Shown here in pieces: positions 22,965 through 34,277 of a stretch of DNA of 64,000 bases. This stretch comes from Paramecium tetraurelia (Eukaryota; Ciliophora; Oligohymenophorea; Peniculida; Parameciidae). The first letter of the stretch is position 1; every line of letters begins with the position of its first letter. The notes beneath the pieces were generated by a model that was not told the origin of the DNA, did not search any database, and saw nothing but the letters and a program-made list of their open reading frames with translations. A program made the position numbers and the translations under genes. The DNA lies in contig NW_001799642.1 in NCBI RefSeq assembly GCF_000165425.1, positions 178,048 to 242,047 of the forward strand. Direction: 5' to 3'.

Positions 22965-24416
22965 ATGCATGGTTCGAGGAATTGGACAGATGAAGAATGG
23001 AAAATACTATTATGGGTAATGTAGTAGTATTGCTAATTGCATTAAAAAAGCAGTGATGAATTTGTAAATCTATATAAGTTTACTTTAGTAAGGATAGGAC
23101 TGGAATAATATATCTGAAATAATAGCATTCAAAGACTCATTAAATTGTTAATTTAAATGGCTTTCTCATTTGAGAGTTGTTCCTTCCAATAAGAATTGGT
23201 TGCCTGAAGAAGATAAGTTGCTTTATAAAATAATGACAAAGGAACCAAACATCAAGTGGTTTGAAGTGTAATATGAAATGTTTATTTAATCGCAAGGAAT
23301 CTATTTTAGAAAGGCAAAACAGTATAGAGAGAGATGGAATAATTATCTGAATCCTTAAGTAAATAGGTAAAATTGTTGGTTTATCATCTAAGAGGTATTT
23401 GGACTGAGATTGACGATTATAATTTGTTACAAATCACATTAGTCGAAGGTTTGAGATGGTCGAACATATCAAAGAAGTTAAAAAATAGAACAGAGAACTA
23501 AGTAAAAAATAGGTTCAAGAGCATCATCAATAAGGAGAAAAAGATAGTCTAAACACCCCAGGAATTGCTTTAGGATAATCAAGAAGACCCCCTAAAACAT
23601 GGGTTAGATAAAATGACTGAATTCCTAATTCGTTCAATTCTAAGTAGATTAAAACCAGTGGATCATTCACAGAATTCGAAAAGCAATCAGTAAGAATAAT
23701 AAAGTTACAATAATGAATAATCATTCTCTTAGATTCCCTAATATCCCTATTTAATAGCTCCATAATAATATTACTATTAATAATTTCCATAAATACCCTA
23801 GATCTAAACAATCCCAACAATTCAACCATAATTATAACCAATCAACCCTATCCTGCCTTGTCGGCAATAACAATTACAGGGAATGAGTATCTAAATTCCA
23901 CAACATCAAAATTTAATTTCGTAATAGCTAATGCAATAACAATTAATTCAATAGTAATAATAGATGATCCCAAACATGTACCAAGCCCAATATCTTCCTT
24001 AATAATTTATGTAATAATAATAGTAACAATTTAAATTCAATGTATATTCATCATAACAAAATACTCCAACTAATTCTATTGGAACTCTAAGTTCCTAACG
24101 CTCAGAAAAACTGATTTCAGATTAAATAAAAGAAGAAGAAAATAGTGGATCATCTTCCAACAAAGAGCCTAAAGTTTAAAAATTGGTTTGTGTATCTGCT
24201 TAATCATCCATTAATGGTTCAACAAGTTCGGTGAATTCAATGGATGCAATCAAACAAAACTTTAACAATATGCATTTAGATTCCGAGTAAAACAGTCCGG
24301 ATCCAATACAAAAGAGAAAACATTAGCGTTCACAATCAGGAGCCTTTGATATCAACAATTAAGGAAAGATTAAGACTAAGAGATCGAGATTCTTTTATGC
24401 TTCGAATGATGGTTGA
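22965..24416 (+). CDS. Myb-repeat DNA-binding protein (paralogue of the gene at 15970), 466 aa
   Basis: Same architecture as the other Myb gene. A first repeat NWTDEEWKILLWVMQQY ... DWNNISEIIAF is better preserved here. A second reads NWLPEEDKLLYKIMT ... YRERWNNYLNPQ, and a third GIWTEIDDYNLLQITLVEG ... RTENQVKNRF. A long tail rich in Gln, Pro, Tyr, Asn and Ser follows, ending in a basic cluster (KRKHQRS, KIKTKRSR) that could be a nuclear localisation signal. Introns at 23064-23088 (25 nt) and 23367-23392 (26 nt) give 467 codons. The paralogue has four introns. Likely a transcription factor; target unknown. Confidence 0.92.
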
Positions 24417-24429
24417 ATTAATTTAATTA

Positions 24430-26645
24430 ATGAATAAAATTTTATCAAAATCATTTAGATAAGTTCACAGTTATTGGATATCTAAGTCTTATACTACGGC
24501 TTAAGAAATTCAACTTTGCAGTTCAAGACTAGATTTAGCTCGTGACGATTTAGAATCAGAAGAGTTGACCACCTTGATTTGCACTTAATTAGATCCAACC
24601 AAACTGATTGATATTTACAACAGATACAAACATTAATTTACTGATCGTCATCTATTGTAGAGTTTAAAAATCACAGCCAAAATGCAAGGAATGTACAGCT
24701 TACCAATCCATAATGATTATTTCAATGAATCCTATTAAAATCTAATAAGATAATTCAACCAATATATATCCACCCTAAATAATCTAGATCTTGGTGACTT
24801 CATATATTGGTATAAGAAACTATACTATGACAAACTTAGTGCAGAATACCTAAATTCTGTGGATCGTAAATAATTGCAATAAATTACTAAAAAGTACATT
24901 GAAGAAAATTAGTTCCTACCAAGGTAATTAAACATGATATATGAATGTGTAGAAATGATCTTCCCAAATGATGAATTCCTAAACAAATTTTACATTGATT
25001 ATGTCTTTTCTACCAACGATATCACTATTATTTAACTCATGCAATTTCTAACCTCTATAAATAAGAAATTCATATTAAAGAAGAGAGTTGACCTCTATAG
25101 TATATTGCAAGCTTTAAACTACTCGAAAAATATGCGCAAGAGTTTTGATGTTGATCAATATGCCTTTATGACCAAGACCTTCATTAACATGAGACTAAAA
25201 TATCATATAACAGAGAAATAGTATCTGGAATAATTAGATGATAAATTTGAATATACCAAATAGAATGTTAAATACTTAGAATCAGGATCTATTATTGCCA
25301 TCCTATAGAATTGCAAATATTCAAATCCTGAAGAATACAAATCACTTTTGCTGCTCATACATGAGTAAGTTCAATAAATGTTACAAAAATATGAAGATCA
25401 ATAATGTATTCTTAATTTTGATTTCTTAATTTAATATTTGTAGAATTTGATACAAGCTGATTACATAGATAATAAAGATGTTCTCAAACTTGAATCTGCT
25501 TGTTTAAACTTGCTTAAGGAAAATTATAATATATCAAATGTCAATTAAATGTCAATATACTATTTAGAAAAAAAGACCAAATCTCAACCATTTGTGGAGT
25601 ATTTGAAAATTATTCTAAAAAATCTTACAATTTAGAATATAAACTTAAACATTAAAAATCTTTTATATCTTCATTTTATTTGTGAAGTTGATATTTCTCC
25701 CTATTTAGAAAACCTAAATAATTAGAATTTCTTTGAAGAAAACTAATATGATATTTAAATATCCAAGACATCCATCGTTAATCTGATTATACTATTTGAA
25801 GAATATCCATCAATACAACTTCCTTAATATATTGGTAATTAATATTATAAAATGGGCTCTATGCCACTACTGTTAGCCTTATGTAATTGCTCTTACTTTA
25901 GTCCAAAAATTAGATAACTTTACACTTTAAAGATAAAGAGCCTAAGAAATGAGGATAGATTTGATAAGCGTTTTAGGTAGAATTTGCTGGAATCAATTAA
26001 AACCGAAGAAGATGCTTCTCATTTATTTAAATGGTTTTTTAAAACAAATAAATTTTAATTAAATACTTCTTTACTTCAAGTTCTAAATGCAAATGAAAAT
26101 TATAATGTAAATTATTTTATTTAATAAAAGTATAGTTATCTAGGGCTTAAGCATACTTTTTGTATTTAGTAATTCAAAGTTCTATTGATGTTTTAAACAT
26201 AGAGATAATAATAAATTAATTAACTTACCAAAACAAATTATTTGATCAGCTACTATAAATAGACTCAGAAATTATTAATTAAATCCTTGCATAGTCCTAT
26301 AAATTCAATGAAGGGCAAGGCACAGCCATTATGATTTAATTATTAGAGTAAAAGTTTCCAGATAATTTGAAATAATTCAATATCCCTTAACATTTAATGT
26401 TAAACTATTAAGAACTTTAAGAATACGATACAAATTTCATTTTAATGATGATTAAGTATAATTGTTATCCCCTGAAAGATAGTTTAAAGATTTTCAATAA
26501 TTTAATTAATTTTTCATAGAATGAATTGAGATTGTTTGTACTCTATTTAGAGATGAGTTAAACAATAGGATTAGAGAAAATGCATTCTTATATTTTGAAA
26601 TAAATAAAAAAACTAAATGAAACCTATATTATATAAATATAATGA
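24430..26645 (+). CDS. Large helical-repeat protein of unknown function, 728 aa
   Basis: Starts only 13 nt after the upstream stop, at ATG 24430 (MNKILSKSFRQVHSYWIS), and ends at TGA 26643-26645. One 29-nt intron near 26106-26134 gives 729 codons. The start is basic, Ser-rich and free of acids for ~25 residues, which would suit a mitochondrial presequence (inference). The body is nearly all amphipathic helices of ~35 residues with Leu/Ile/Tyr-rich faces, resembling ciliate mitochondrial helical-repeat (FASTK/RAP- or PPR-like) proteins. I cannot find a RAP domain or a repeat consensus, so no function is assigned. Confidence 0.8.
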
Positions 26646-26999
26646 TGAATTTAATAACGCTTAATTTTATTTATTATTTTATCTTGTTATCTTAATTTTT
26701 TGTTAAATTATTATAGCACGCACTCTTTTATTCATTTATCTGAAATTGTGAAAAATATCATAACTACTAAAAGATATTTTCAGTTGAAAAATAATTATAA
26801 AATTCAATACCCCAAAAAAAAGATATTATTGAAACAAATTAGTGGAAATATTCAAAGATTGAAATATGCTCGTTTTTTAATTTAAATTACAGAAGAAGAA
26901 AATGGCATTTCTTATATTTTATCGAACTTTATTTCTTTACACTTAATATCAAATCCATTTTAATACGATAATGTTTTTATAATATCGAATTGTTAACTC

Positions 27000-27197
27000 A
27001 TGGCAAGATTTAATTTTTTAAGAAAATAAATTTAATAAATTGAAATGTTCATGGTTCATGCTTAAAATGGTACGAAAGAATCTTAAGAAAAACAGAATTA
27101 AAAAGGAGAAAATCAAAAGCAAGAGTAATAACATGAACAAAATTAAATAAAAGAAGCCATTTAAGAGCTCTAACAAAAGCAACACAAGAATCAATGA
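27000..27197 (+). CDS. Small Gln-rich protein, 65 aa, or last exon of a longer gene
   Basis: ATG 27000 (MARFNFLRKQIQQIEMF) to TGA 27195-27197, with about 15 Gln, most encoded by TAA/TAG. The same frame is TGA-free upstream to about 26,650 and that part also looks coding (for example KNIITTKRYFQLKNN and ISYILSNFISLHLIS). The true gene therefore probably starts upstream through a spliced exon; a possible acceptor TTATTATAG ends at 26716. I could not find its start. Confidence 0.45.
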
Positions 27198-28033
27198 TAA
27201 AAGTGTAATATATAAAATATCATAAAATTCATAAAACTCTAGTATTTTCTCTAGATATCATCCATATTAAATCTTTTTGGCTTGTAAATAAACTATATTA
27301 TGATATATACTTAAAGTATTTGCTCTATCTAAAATTTAAAAATCTAATTAATAAAGACTTAAACATTATGAATTTTAAATCGCAGAGTACAAAGTGAGGA
27401 TACTTTTTTTTAATTTATTTGGTATTTTAAATAAGATTTGGATACTTGATTAAATAATTTTTGAGATTTATCTATTTCTTTAAATCCAATTTTTATCTTA
27501 AAAGTTCCCAATTGTTACTATCCTATTTATTTTTTAAAATTGCTAGGATGTACTTTAAGATCTCATGACTTTATTTTTTCTTGACATAGTATTTCTAATT
27601 TTCAAATAGTTTTACAATCAATAATTTTATTTATCTATGTTTTTTAAGTTTAATATTATAGCATAATAATGATATTAGATTTAAAGTTATAATTCTTCAT
27701 ATAGGTCTAAATTAAAAAGCTATCTATCTATGATTATTTTAAATTAATAAAAATTTCTAATTTATTTTCAAATAGTTTATGCTCATTTTGAATAAGAGAT
27801 GCAATTTTAGAATAAAAATTGAAAATAAAAATGAAGGCAAAACATCTGATACATAATAAATCATTTCATTAATTCTTTCATTTTTTATTCAAATTATTTT
27901 TGCAATACACCTTATGGATCAAAGTATCGTAAATCGCCAGTTTTTTTGACTCTTAATATTCTTGTATAATATTTGTGATGCATTTATGTTAAGTTATCAA
28001 GTTAGTTTGTTAGCGATTATTAAAATAAGAAAA
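27198..28033. other. Non-coding or decayed stretch
   Basis: About 830 nt, very T/A-rich, stops in all frames on both strands; no RNA gene recognised. With the preceding fragment it forms the least gene-like part of the window. Confidence 0.5.
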
Positions 28034-28222
28034 ATGGGCTAAAAAAGACAGGGATTCTTAAAGGAATTTTAACATAAATGGGCCAAGTCAAAAACTTTGG
28101 AAATATTATTAGATCTTACTTTAGGGATTCTTTTCATTTATAAATTAAGCACTGTTCCCAAAGCAAATATACCTAATGTATTTCTTACAAATCCTATTGC
28201 AGTCTTTTTGAATAAAGTCTGA
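28034..28222 (+). pseudogene. Small membrane-anchored ORF interrupted by an in-frame TGA
   Basis: ATG 28034 (MGQKRQGFLKEFQHKWAKS) runs 62 codons with one hydrophobic stretch (LEILLDLTLGILFIYKL) to TGA 28220-28222. The same frame then stays open and protein-like for at least 60 more codons (IFQQNQGFALKRRTYFVNLL; ETLRAIDYLGRLDCLLDF) before running into the next gene's 3' end. Either a truncated gene remnant or a TGA that is not a stop. The TxNPIAVFLNK segment is faintly like the Gpi1/PIG-Q family, which I do not regard as established. Confidence 0.4.
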
Positions 28223-28459
28223 ATTAATATTATCAATCAAATACTTCATCTTATTTTTCAACAAAATCAGGGTTTTGCATTAAAAAGAAGAACATATTTT
28301 GTGAATCTACTTAAGCAAGAGACATTAAGAGCAATTGATTATTTGGGTCGTTTGGATTGCCTATTGGATTTTGAAATGGATTGTTCATTTAATTTTAATT
28401 TAAGGTAAATATTATTACAAAATAGTTAGAATAAATAGCAATATTTAATACGATGCAAA

Positions 28460-30200
28460 TCAATATTTTTATATAATCAATTTACTATTTACAAAATTTA
28501 GCATTCCTGCAAATATTTGAATCAAATCCAAATTAGACAATTAGTAGTTCTTTAATTGTTTTCCAATAAAATTATCAATGCCTTTAGTGTCAATATATTG
28601 TATGGCACCCATACATTTATCCTCATTCTTAATAGGTATGGTTATTGTAGGAAGGTTCGTTTCAATATCAGCCAATTTATTAAAATATCTATCTCTATAA
28701 CAAGAATCAGAAACATAGAATTATCCTGTTTTATAAACATAACCAATGATCCCACAAGTCTTTGGTACTTTTTTCCTATGCTGCTCAACAAACGTGAATA
28801 AAGCTTCTTTATCTTACATATCTTTAAAATAAATCTATACTTATTTTAACTCGTATGTTTTAGATAGTATTTGTTATGCTAAAATCATAAATTATTTTTA
28901 GTCAACAGACTACTATAAAATTAAAGAAAACTTCAAGATTTATTGCAAAGTTTCACAAGTTTTAGTATTATACTCTTAAAAGACATATTAATAGAAATGT
29001 ATAGCAGCCAGTTGAGAAACCATTTAGATCAAAATTTCATCTTCTCTTTTGAATTACTGATAAACTGATGAGATAATAATCACACCAATGATTTCCTCTT
29101 TTTCATAAAGTGGACAAGCGAGCATTGATTTTGTTTTATTCTATTACTTTAAATCGTAATCCTAATCAAATCTTACATCTTAATAAACGTCATTTATATT
29201 TAAAATTTGACCTTACTTAGTTACAAACCCTAAAATGCCTTTGAATGGATAATAAGCTTTTTATTAACCATCTTAGCCTTTAGTCCAAAATATGTGAAAT
29301 TTCGAGTCGTATAAATAAACTTATGCTCGATCGCATTCGAATAATTCTAAAAGCAATTTCTAATAGCTTTCAAATGTTTGAGATGGTGTAAACTATTGTA
29401 TTTCAATAGATAGTTTTATAATTTTCTTTAGTTTTTCAATATAAATAATGCACTTCTCTGATAAATCCTTAGCAAATTTGAGTGGTTCAAAAAGGTACAA
29501 TAAATACTCTATCATTTGAACAACATGATAAATACCTTAATATTCTATTTTCTATAAGTATTGATATAAGTCTTTTTCATTAAGAGTAAAGATCTAAATT
29601 AATTTTTTATATGACATAGATTTTAAATTGGATGGCTTAAAATCTAGTAAATTAATTATAAAATTCTGATCTATGGCTTCTTAACTAATTTTTCTTAATT
29701 GATCCTTCATAGTTAAAAGTTAACTCTTACTTTTGACACTTATTAATCTACATCTAGGGAACTTCTTCGGATTAAAAATTTTTATTTGGGAGTCGGATCT
29801 AATCTGCTGCTGGATGTCATTTCTATGTTTTTAGATTAGCACTCTCTCTTTATTGGACTGCAGTCTTTAGATTTATTCCTATCTTGATGAGACGACGGTT
29901 CCTTTTGAATTAGATCTCCATTTTAAATGCTAGATGCCTTGTATGATTGGAGAGCATTAGAAAATTTTGTATTTTATTTTTCCAGATCAAATGCTATTTT
30001 GATTAATTAATTTAAAAGGTTCTGAAACTAAGGAGTGAGCTGTTTCCTTCAATCATTGTATAATTTTACATCATGTTCTTAATTTCTTCCACAACATTAA
30101 CAAGAGTCGAATTCAGAGATGATTTCATGGGTCGAGCAGATTATGGCATTCCTGTGCTGCTACGTTTTCTTTAAGGAGAGATGGATATTCTAAAACTCAT
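28460..30200 (-). CDS. Tandem GAF-domain protein, 563 aa
   Basis: GAF domains bind small molecules, often cyclic nucleotides. The N-terminal ~190 residues are Ser/Gln/basic and probably disordered. The first GAF domain spans about residues 300-420: ECDRAQVYLYDSKFHIFW, YPFKGILGFVTKQGQILNIN, SMLACPLYEKEEIIGVIIIS. A second, looser one follows: CGIIGYVYKTGQFYVSDSC, then TITIPIKNEDKCMGAIQYID. No phosphodiesterase (HD) or kinase domain follows, so this is a stand-alone sensor or scaffold. Introns of 23 and 26 nt give 564 codons from ATG 30200 to TGA 28462-28460. Ligand unknown. Confidence 0.85.
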
Positions 30201-30361
30201 TATAATAAAAAATAAAGTAATTATATTGATGTCATTTAACAATCTATAATTTTCTAATCACTTTTAAATTAATAATATTTAATTTAGACTTTAAATAATA
30301 TTATTTATATATGTAAGTGCCTCCTGTATTATATAAAACATTAGAACTCAATCTTATTTTG

Positions 30362-31043
30362 ATGAATTTATAAAGTCCTACAATAATTGATCAAAGTAAA
30401 GAGAAACAATACTTTTAATCTCTTTATTTTTATTTGATTCGACTTTTGAAAGTTCTTCTTTTTATTTTTCCTTTTGTAGTTATTATTATAAATATTATTC
30501 ATATTTTACTTTTTCCAAATTATCTTAATCAACTCTCACCTTATTATTATTATAAGATAACTCATTCTATTAAACAATCACCAATTATTTTTAACAACAA
30601 ACCCCAACTTCAACTTTATCGAAGGTTGGAGGCCGATTAAGCCCTATTATGCTTTAGTATTGCAGTTTTTTCTATTTCCTATCAATGCCTAACTCTGCTT
30701 CATCTGTTTATTGAAATTTACTTGCATAAATATTAATTTATTTAGGAGAAACCTTTGGAACAGCACTTTCATTTCTAATTAATGATGGCCCTTGGATATT
30801 AATTAATTCGTTTTCTTTAAATAACGAATCGCTTAAATTACAGACTTTATTTATTCCAAATTTTGGTTTCATTTAAAATAATTAAATCAATCGTAAAAAA
30901 TTGATCAAACTTGGAGAATTACTGATTTCAAAATTTAATTAAAATAAGTACTCAGCTTCCTTTTTGGAGAGAGAGTATTCGAAAATAAATGTAAATGCTT
31001 CTAAAAATTACTGTGGTAGGCAAAATTCCTCTCCTATCTCTGA
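30362..31043 (+). CDS. Small membrane protein of unknown function
   Basis: Starts at ATG 30362 (MNLQSPTIIDQSKEKQYF) with a strong hydrophobic stretch near residues 30-55 (VLLFIFPFVVIIINIIHILL) and another at IAVFSISYQCLTLLHLFI. It continues as a soluble part (TALSFLINDGPWILINSFS; KKLIKLGELLISKF). A 29-nt intron near 31990-of-the-frame, i.e. just before the end (about 30991-31019), leads to TGA 31041-31043. The two halves are one base out of frame near 30,745; the spliced length is one short of a multiple of three. Its stop lies 17 nt from that of the convergent neighbour. Confidence 0.6.
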
Positions 31044-31060
31044 TCTATGTTATGAAGAAA

Positions 31061-32451
31061 TCACACTTACTTTTGGGTTTTTTTAATTTTTTTTATAGCA
31101 TCTTGTAAATAGTTTAGCTTATTAATAATCTTAGTAGAGATCTATTGAAATAATTATCCTTATTCATTAATTGTAATTAACTCATATTATGGTAATAGAT
31201 GTAAAATTCTAGATTTCAGAACAGTAAGTTTTAAATCTCTTTCTAGTACATTCTAATTATAAGGTGATTCTTCAGTTAACAGAAACAAGGTTATATCGTA
31301 GGATTCTTCAGCATTCAAAAAAAATGGAAATCTATCGATTTAGATTTAAAATACTTTTAAAATTGCGATTAAATAGAGAAAAATCTGTAATCTTCATCTT
31401 TTAATAAGTAGTTCTATATTTCTTTTTGTTCTACCATAGATCTTTTTAATCTAAACCTTAAAATTGCTTTAATTTCTTCAATAGTCTATTTTGAATTATT
31501 TTGAATTTAGATACCTTTGTCTTCTTATTTCTTTTTTCTTTACTTTTAAGAACTTTAGAGTTCGACTAATTTTGTTTCCAAATTCTTAACTTCTTATTAT
31601 AGATTTTCTATGATATCCTTTTTCTCTGATATTAGTAAGTCTTATTATTTCATTTATTGCCGTTATTAATTAATTTATGCATTCAGATTAGCTAAATTTA
31701 GCTGGAGCTCTTGTATTTTACTGTCCTTTTCTTTTATTGCATGCAGGGAGTTATCAACAGTTTCTCCTTCACTTTATATTTCTTTTATTACAAGTCTATT
31801 TTATGACAATTAAGTTTTTTCCCTTTGATGTTGCTTTGGCGTTTAAAATTACTAAAATTGATTACAATTTTATTATAATTATTCAGATTATTAATTAACT
31901 TATTATTGTAATTTTTGAATTTCCTTTTGCAAGCCTTCATTGACCGTATTAATGTCATTGATTTCTTGTTTTAACTCTTTAATTTTAGATATATGGCTTT
32001 AGTATTGTGATGACTTTTAAGCTTCAGACTAATTATTTAATGCTTCATCCAGCTTCTTTTTAAGTTCAATTGTTTCTTCAAAGTACTTTACGATTTGTGT
32101 TTATAATTCTTTCATTGGTTATGTTTTAACTAGATTCTAATGGAACAATAACTTTTATTTTAAAATAAAAATTTCATTCTATTAGGTTTAGATTGTATTT
32201 TTTAGAGAAGGAATGCTATCAAATTGGTCTGAGTTCCATGATTATATTTAAAAAATATTAACTCTGTTCATATCTTGATCCTCCGAATTTAGTTTTATGT
32301 CTAAGGGTATATTGAGTTTTTACTTTTGATATTATTGCTTCTAGTTTTTGCTTTTAGCATCTCCCTCAGTTGATATAGGCGATTGTTTAGACGAAACTTT
32401 GAATCTATTAGCTGAAATTTAACTAGTATGTGCACTTTCTGGCCTTTTCAT
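31061..32451 (-). CDS. Coiled-coil protein, 455 aa
   Basis: ATG 32451 (MKRPESAHTSQISANRF) to TGA 31063-31061, with one 23-nt intron near 31336-31358 giving 456 codons. After a disordered N-terminus (~100 residues) there is a long coiled coil rich in Gln/Lys/Glu/Leu. The C-terminal ~110 residues are more globular (ESYDITLFLLTEESPYNQNV; LERDLKLTVLKSRILHLL). The pattern suits a cytoskeletal or basal-body scaffold, but no family is recognised. Its ATG is 26 nt from that of the divergent acetyltransferase gene, so the two must share a minimal promoter. Confidence 0.82.
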
Positions 32452-32477
32452 TAATAATTATAATTTCTAATTAAATT

Positions 32478-32997
32478 ATGGTATCAATAAGAAGAGCTGA
32501 AATGCAAGATCTATAACATATGCAACACTGCAATTTGTGGTGTTTGCCAGAAAATTACACATATAAATACTACTTGTATCATGGAATGGTTTGGCAATCA
32601 TTATTATATGTTGCAGAAGACATTGTAATTAACATCAATAGATTTTGAATAGAATAGTGGCAGAATTGTTGGGTACGTATTGGCCAAATAAGATGAAGAA
32701 GATGAAGAAGGCACAAAGTTGGAACATGGACATATAACATCCCTTTCAGTCTTGAGAACACACAGAAAATTGGGATTGGCAAATAAAGTCATGTAAAGTA
32801 CACACAGAGACATGGACAAGATATTTGAATCGCATTATGTTTCCTTGCATGTTAGAGTTTCGAATAGAGCAGCCTTGGGATTATACAGAGACAAATTGGG
32901 TTATGAAACATTTGATACAGAAGAGAAATATTATGCTGATGATGAAAATGCTTATAATATGCGGAAATGGTTTAGAAAAAAGCCAGAGAAGCAATGA
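32478..32997 (+). CDS. NAA10: NatA catalytic subunit-like N-terminal acetyltransferase, 163 aa
   Basis: Naa10 with the Naa15 scaffold acetylates N-termini of nascent proteins at the ribosome. The N-terminus [20 protein letters not shown] then [13 protein letters not shown] is characteristic of Naa10. The acetyl-CoA loop appears as RTHRKLGLA (R/QxxGxG/A), preceded by GHITSLSV (substrate strand) and followed by [20 protein letters not shown]. It ends [14 protein letters not shown], also typical. One 28-nt intron (32625-32652) gives 164 codons. The long acidic tail of animal Naa10 is missing, as is common in protists. I am confident of the family; the symbol is by similarity. Confidence 0.93.
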
Positions 32998-33040
32998 GTG
33001 TGTATCAAATTATAACAATTACCACATATAAATAATATTG

Positions 33041-34022
33041 TCATAGTCTAACATTATTATTCTGTTGTATTTTCCTTATGAATTCTTAACCAAATATTTC
33101 GAAAAGGGGTAATCCAGTGACATCTTCAGAGAATGTTATTTCTGGCCATTAATTGATTTCTAAAACAACTAGTCCATTTTTTTCTGAATCAATTATGTCG
33201 ACTCCTCCAATTGTCAGATTAGAGTCAATTGCTAAACAAGCCTTTTCTGCTAATCTAAAATATTCCTCTTTTTTTTTACTATCCATCTTCGATTCAATCT
33301 TAAAATCATCACTATAGCCATTGGATTTAAAATCCTTTCATAATTAAAGTATGTTACAATATTATCTTAGAATTCGGTTACTGATACTGCTTTTCCACCG
33401 ATAACTAACACTCTGATAGATCGACCAACAGAATCACCAACAAAATCTTAAATTATAGCCTGTTCTCCATTCCAAAGAGATTTGCAGAAGATCTCTGTGC
33501 TTTAAATTTTATTACTTGACAATTTAACACCTGTTCCTTCATATCCTACAACTTCTTTCATGATTGCTTTGTTTTCAAATTGAGATAAGTTTTTCTTAAA
33601 CTATTATACAGAGAATGAAGCACTACAACGAGGAAATGGCACTTACCCTTCACTAAACTTTGCATATTGTAATAGTTTGTTTTACAATACATGTTCAGTT
33701 TATGGTGAATAAAGTGTTACCTTCCCAGCCGAAAATGCAGCAAAATTAAAATACATATAATCCATGTAGTGTTTTGGTGCCATATATCCATAACCTAAAA
33801 ATGCATCAAATTATATTTGCTCTCCATTTCTTAAAAATATAAATTCCTATTATTTGTTTTATTGAATACACTTCCGATTATGACACTTAATTCTTCTAAA
33901 TCAGTTACAATTATTTTCACATTATCTTTTTTTAAACACTGAATGACCAGATCATCCATCATCCCATAAAATATAGGATCTGGATTTTTCATATAGAGAA
34001 TAATAGAGTTTTCGTTTAGCAT
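33041..34022 (-). CDS. ATP-grasp ligase-like protein, 311 aa
   Basis: ATP-grasp enzymes couple ATP hydrolysis to amide-bond formation through an acylphosphate; RimK and glutathione synthetase are examples. Residues ~140-310 show the fold: KAIMKEVVGYEGTGVKLSS (glycine-rich lid), EIFCKSLWNGEQAIIQDFV, GRSIRVLVIGGKAVSV and the metal-binding end VDIIDSEKNGLVVLEINWPE, where the final E and N match the ExN motif of RimK-type members. The N-terminal ~130 residues (YMAPKHYMDYMYFNF) are the pre-grasp part. Two 23-nt introns give 312 codons from ATG 34022 to TGA 33043-33041. Substrate cannot be predicted. Confidence 0.82.
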
Positions 34023-34277
34023 GATTTATTAGGGATTCCAATTCTCGAAATTTATTATAGAAGCTCTAAATTCCAATCAATTCTTCAAGAATTATTGTAA
34101 ATTCATGAATCACTGTTAATAATCTAACATATAATAATTCTTTATTAAAATAATAAACAAATGCAGTAGCCTCTGTGTAACAATACTGCTTCCTGCAAAT
34201 CTATACATTTTTAGAATAATATATTTTTAGTACTTCAATTTATTAAAAATTTACTATTTTTATTTGCAAAATAATAA

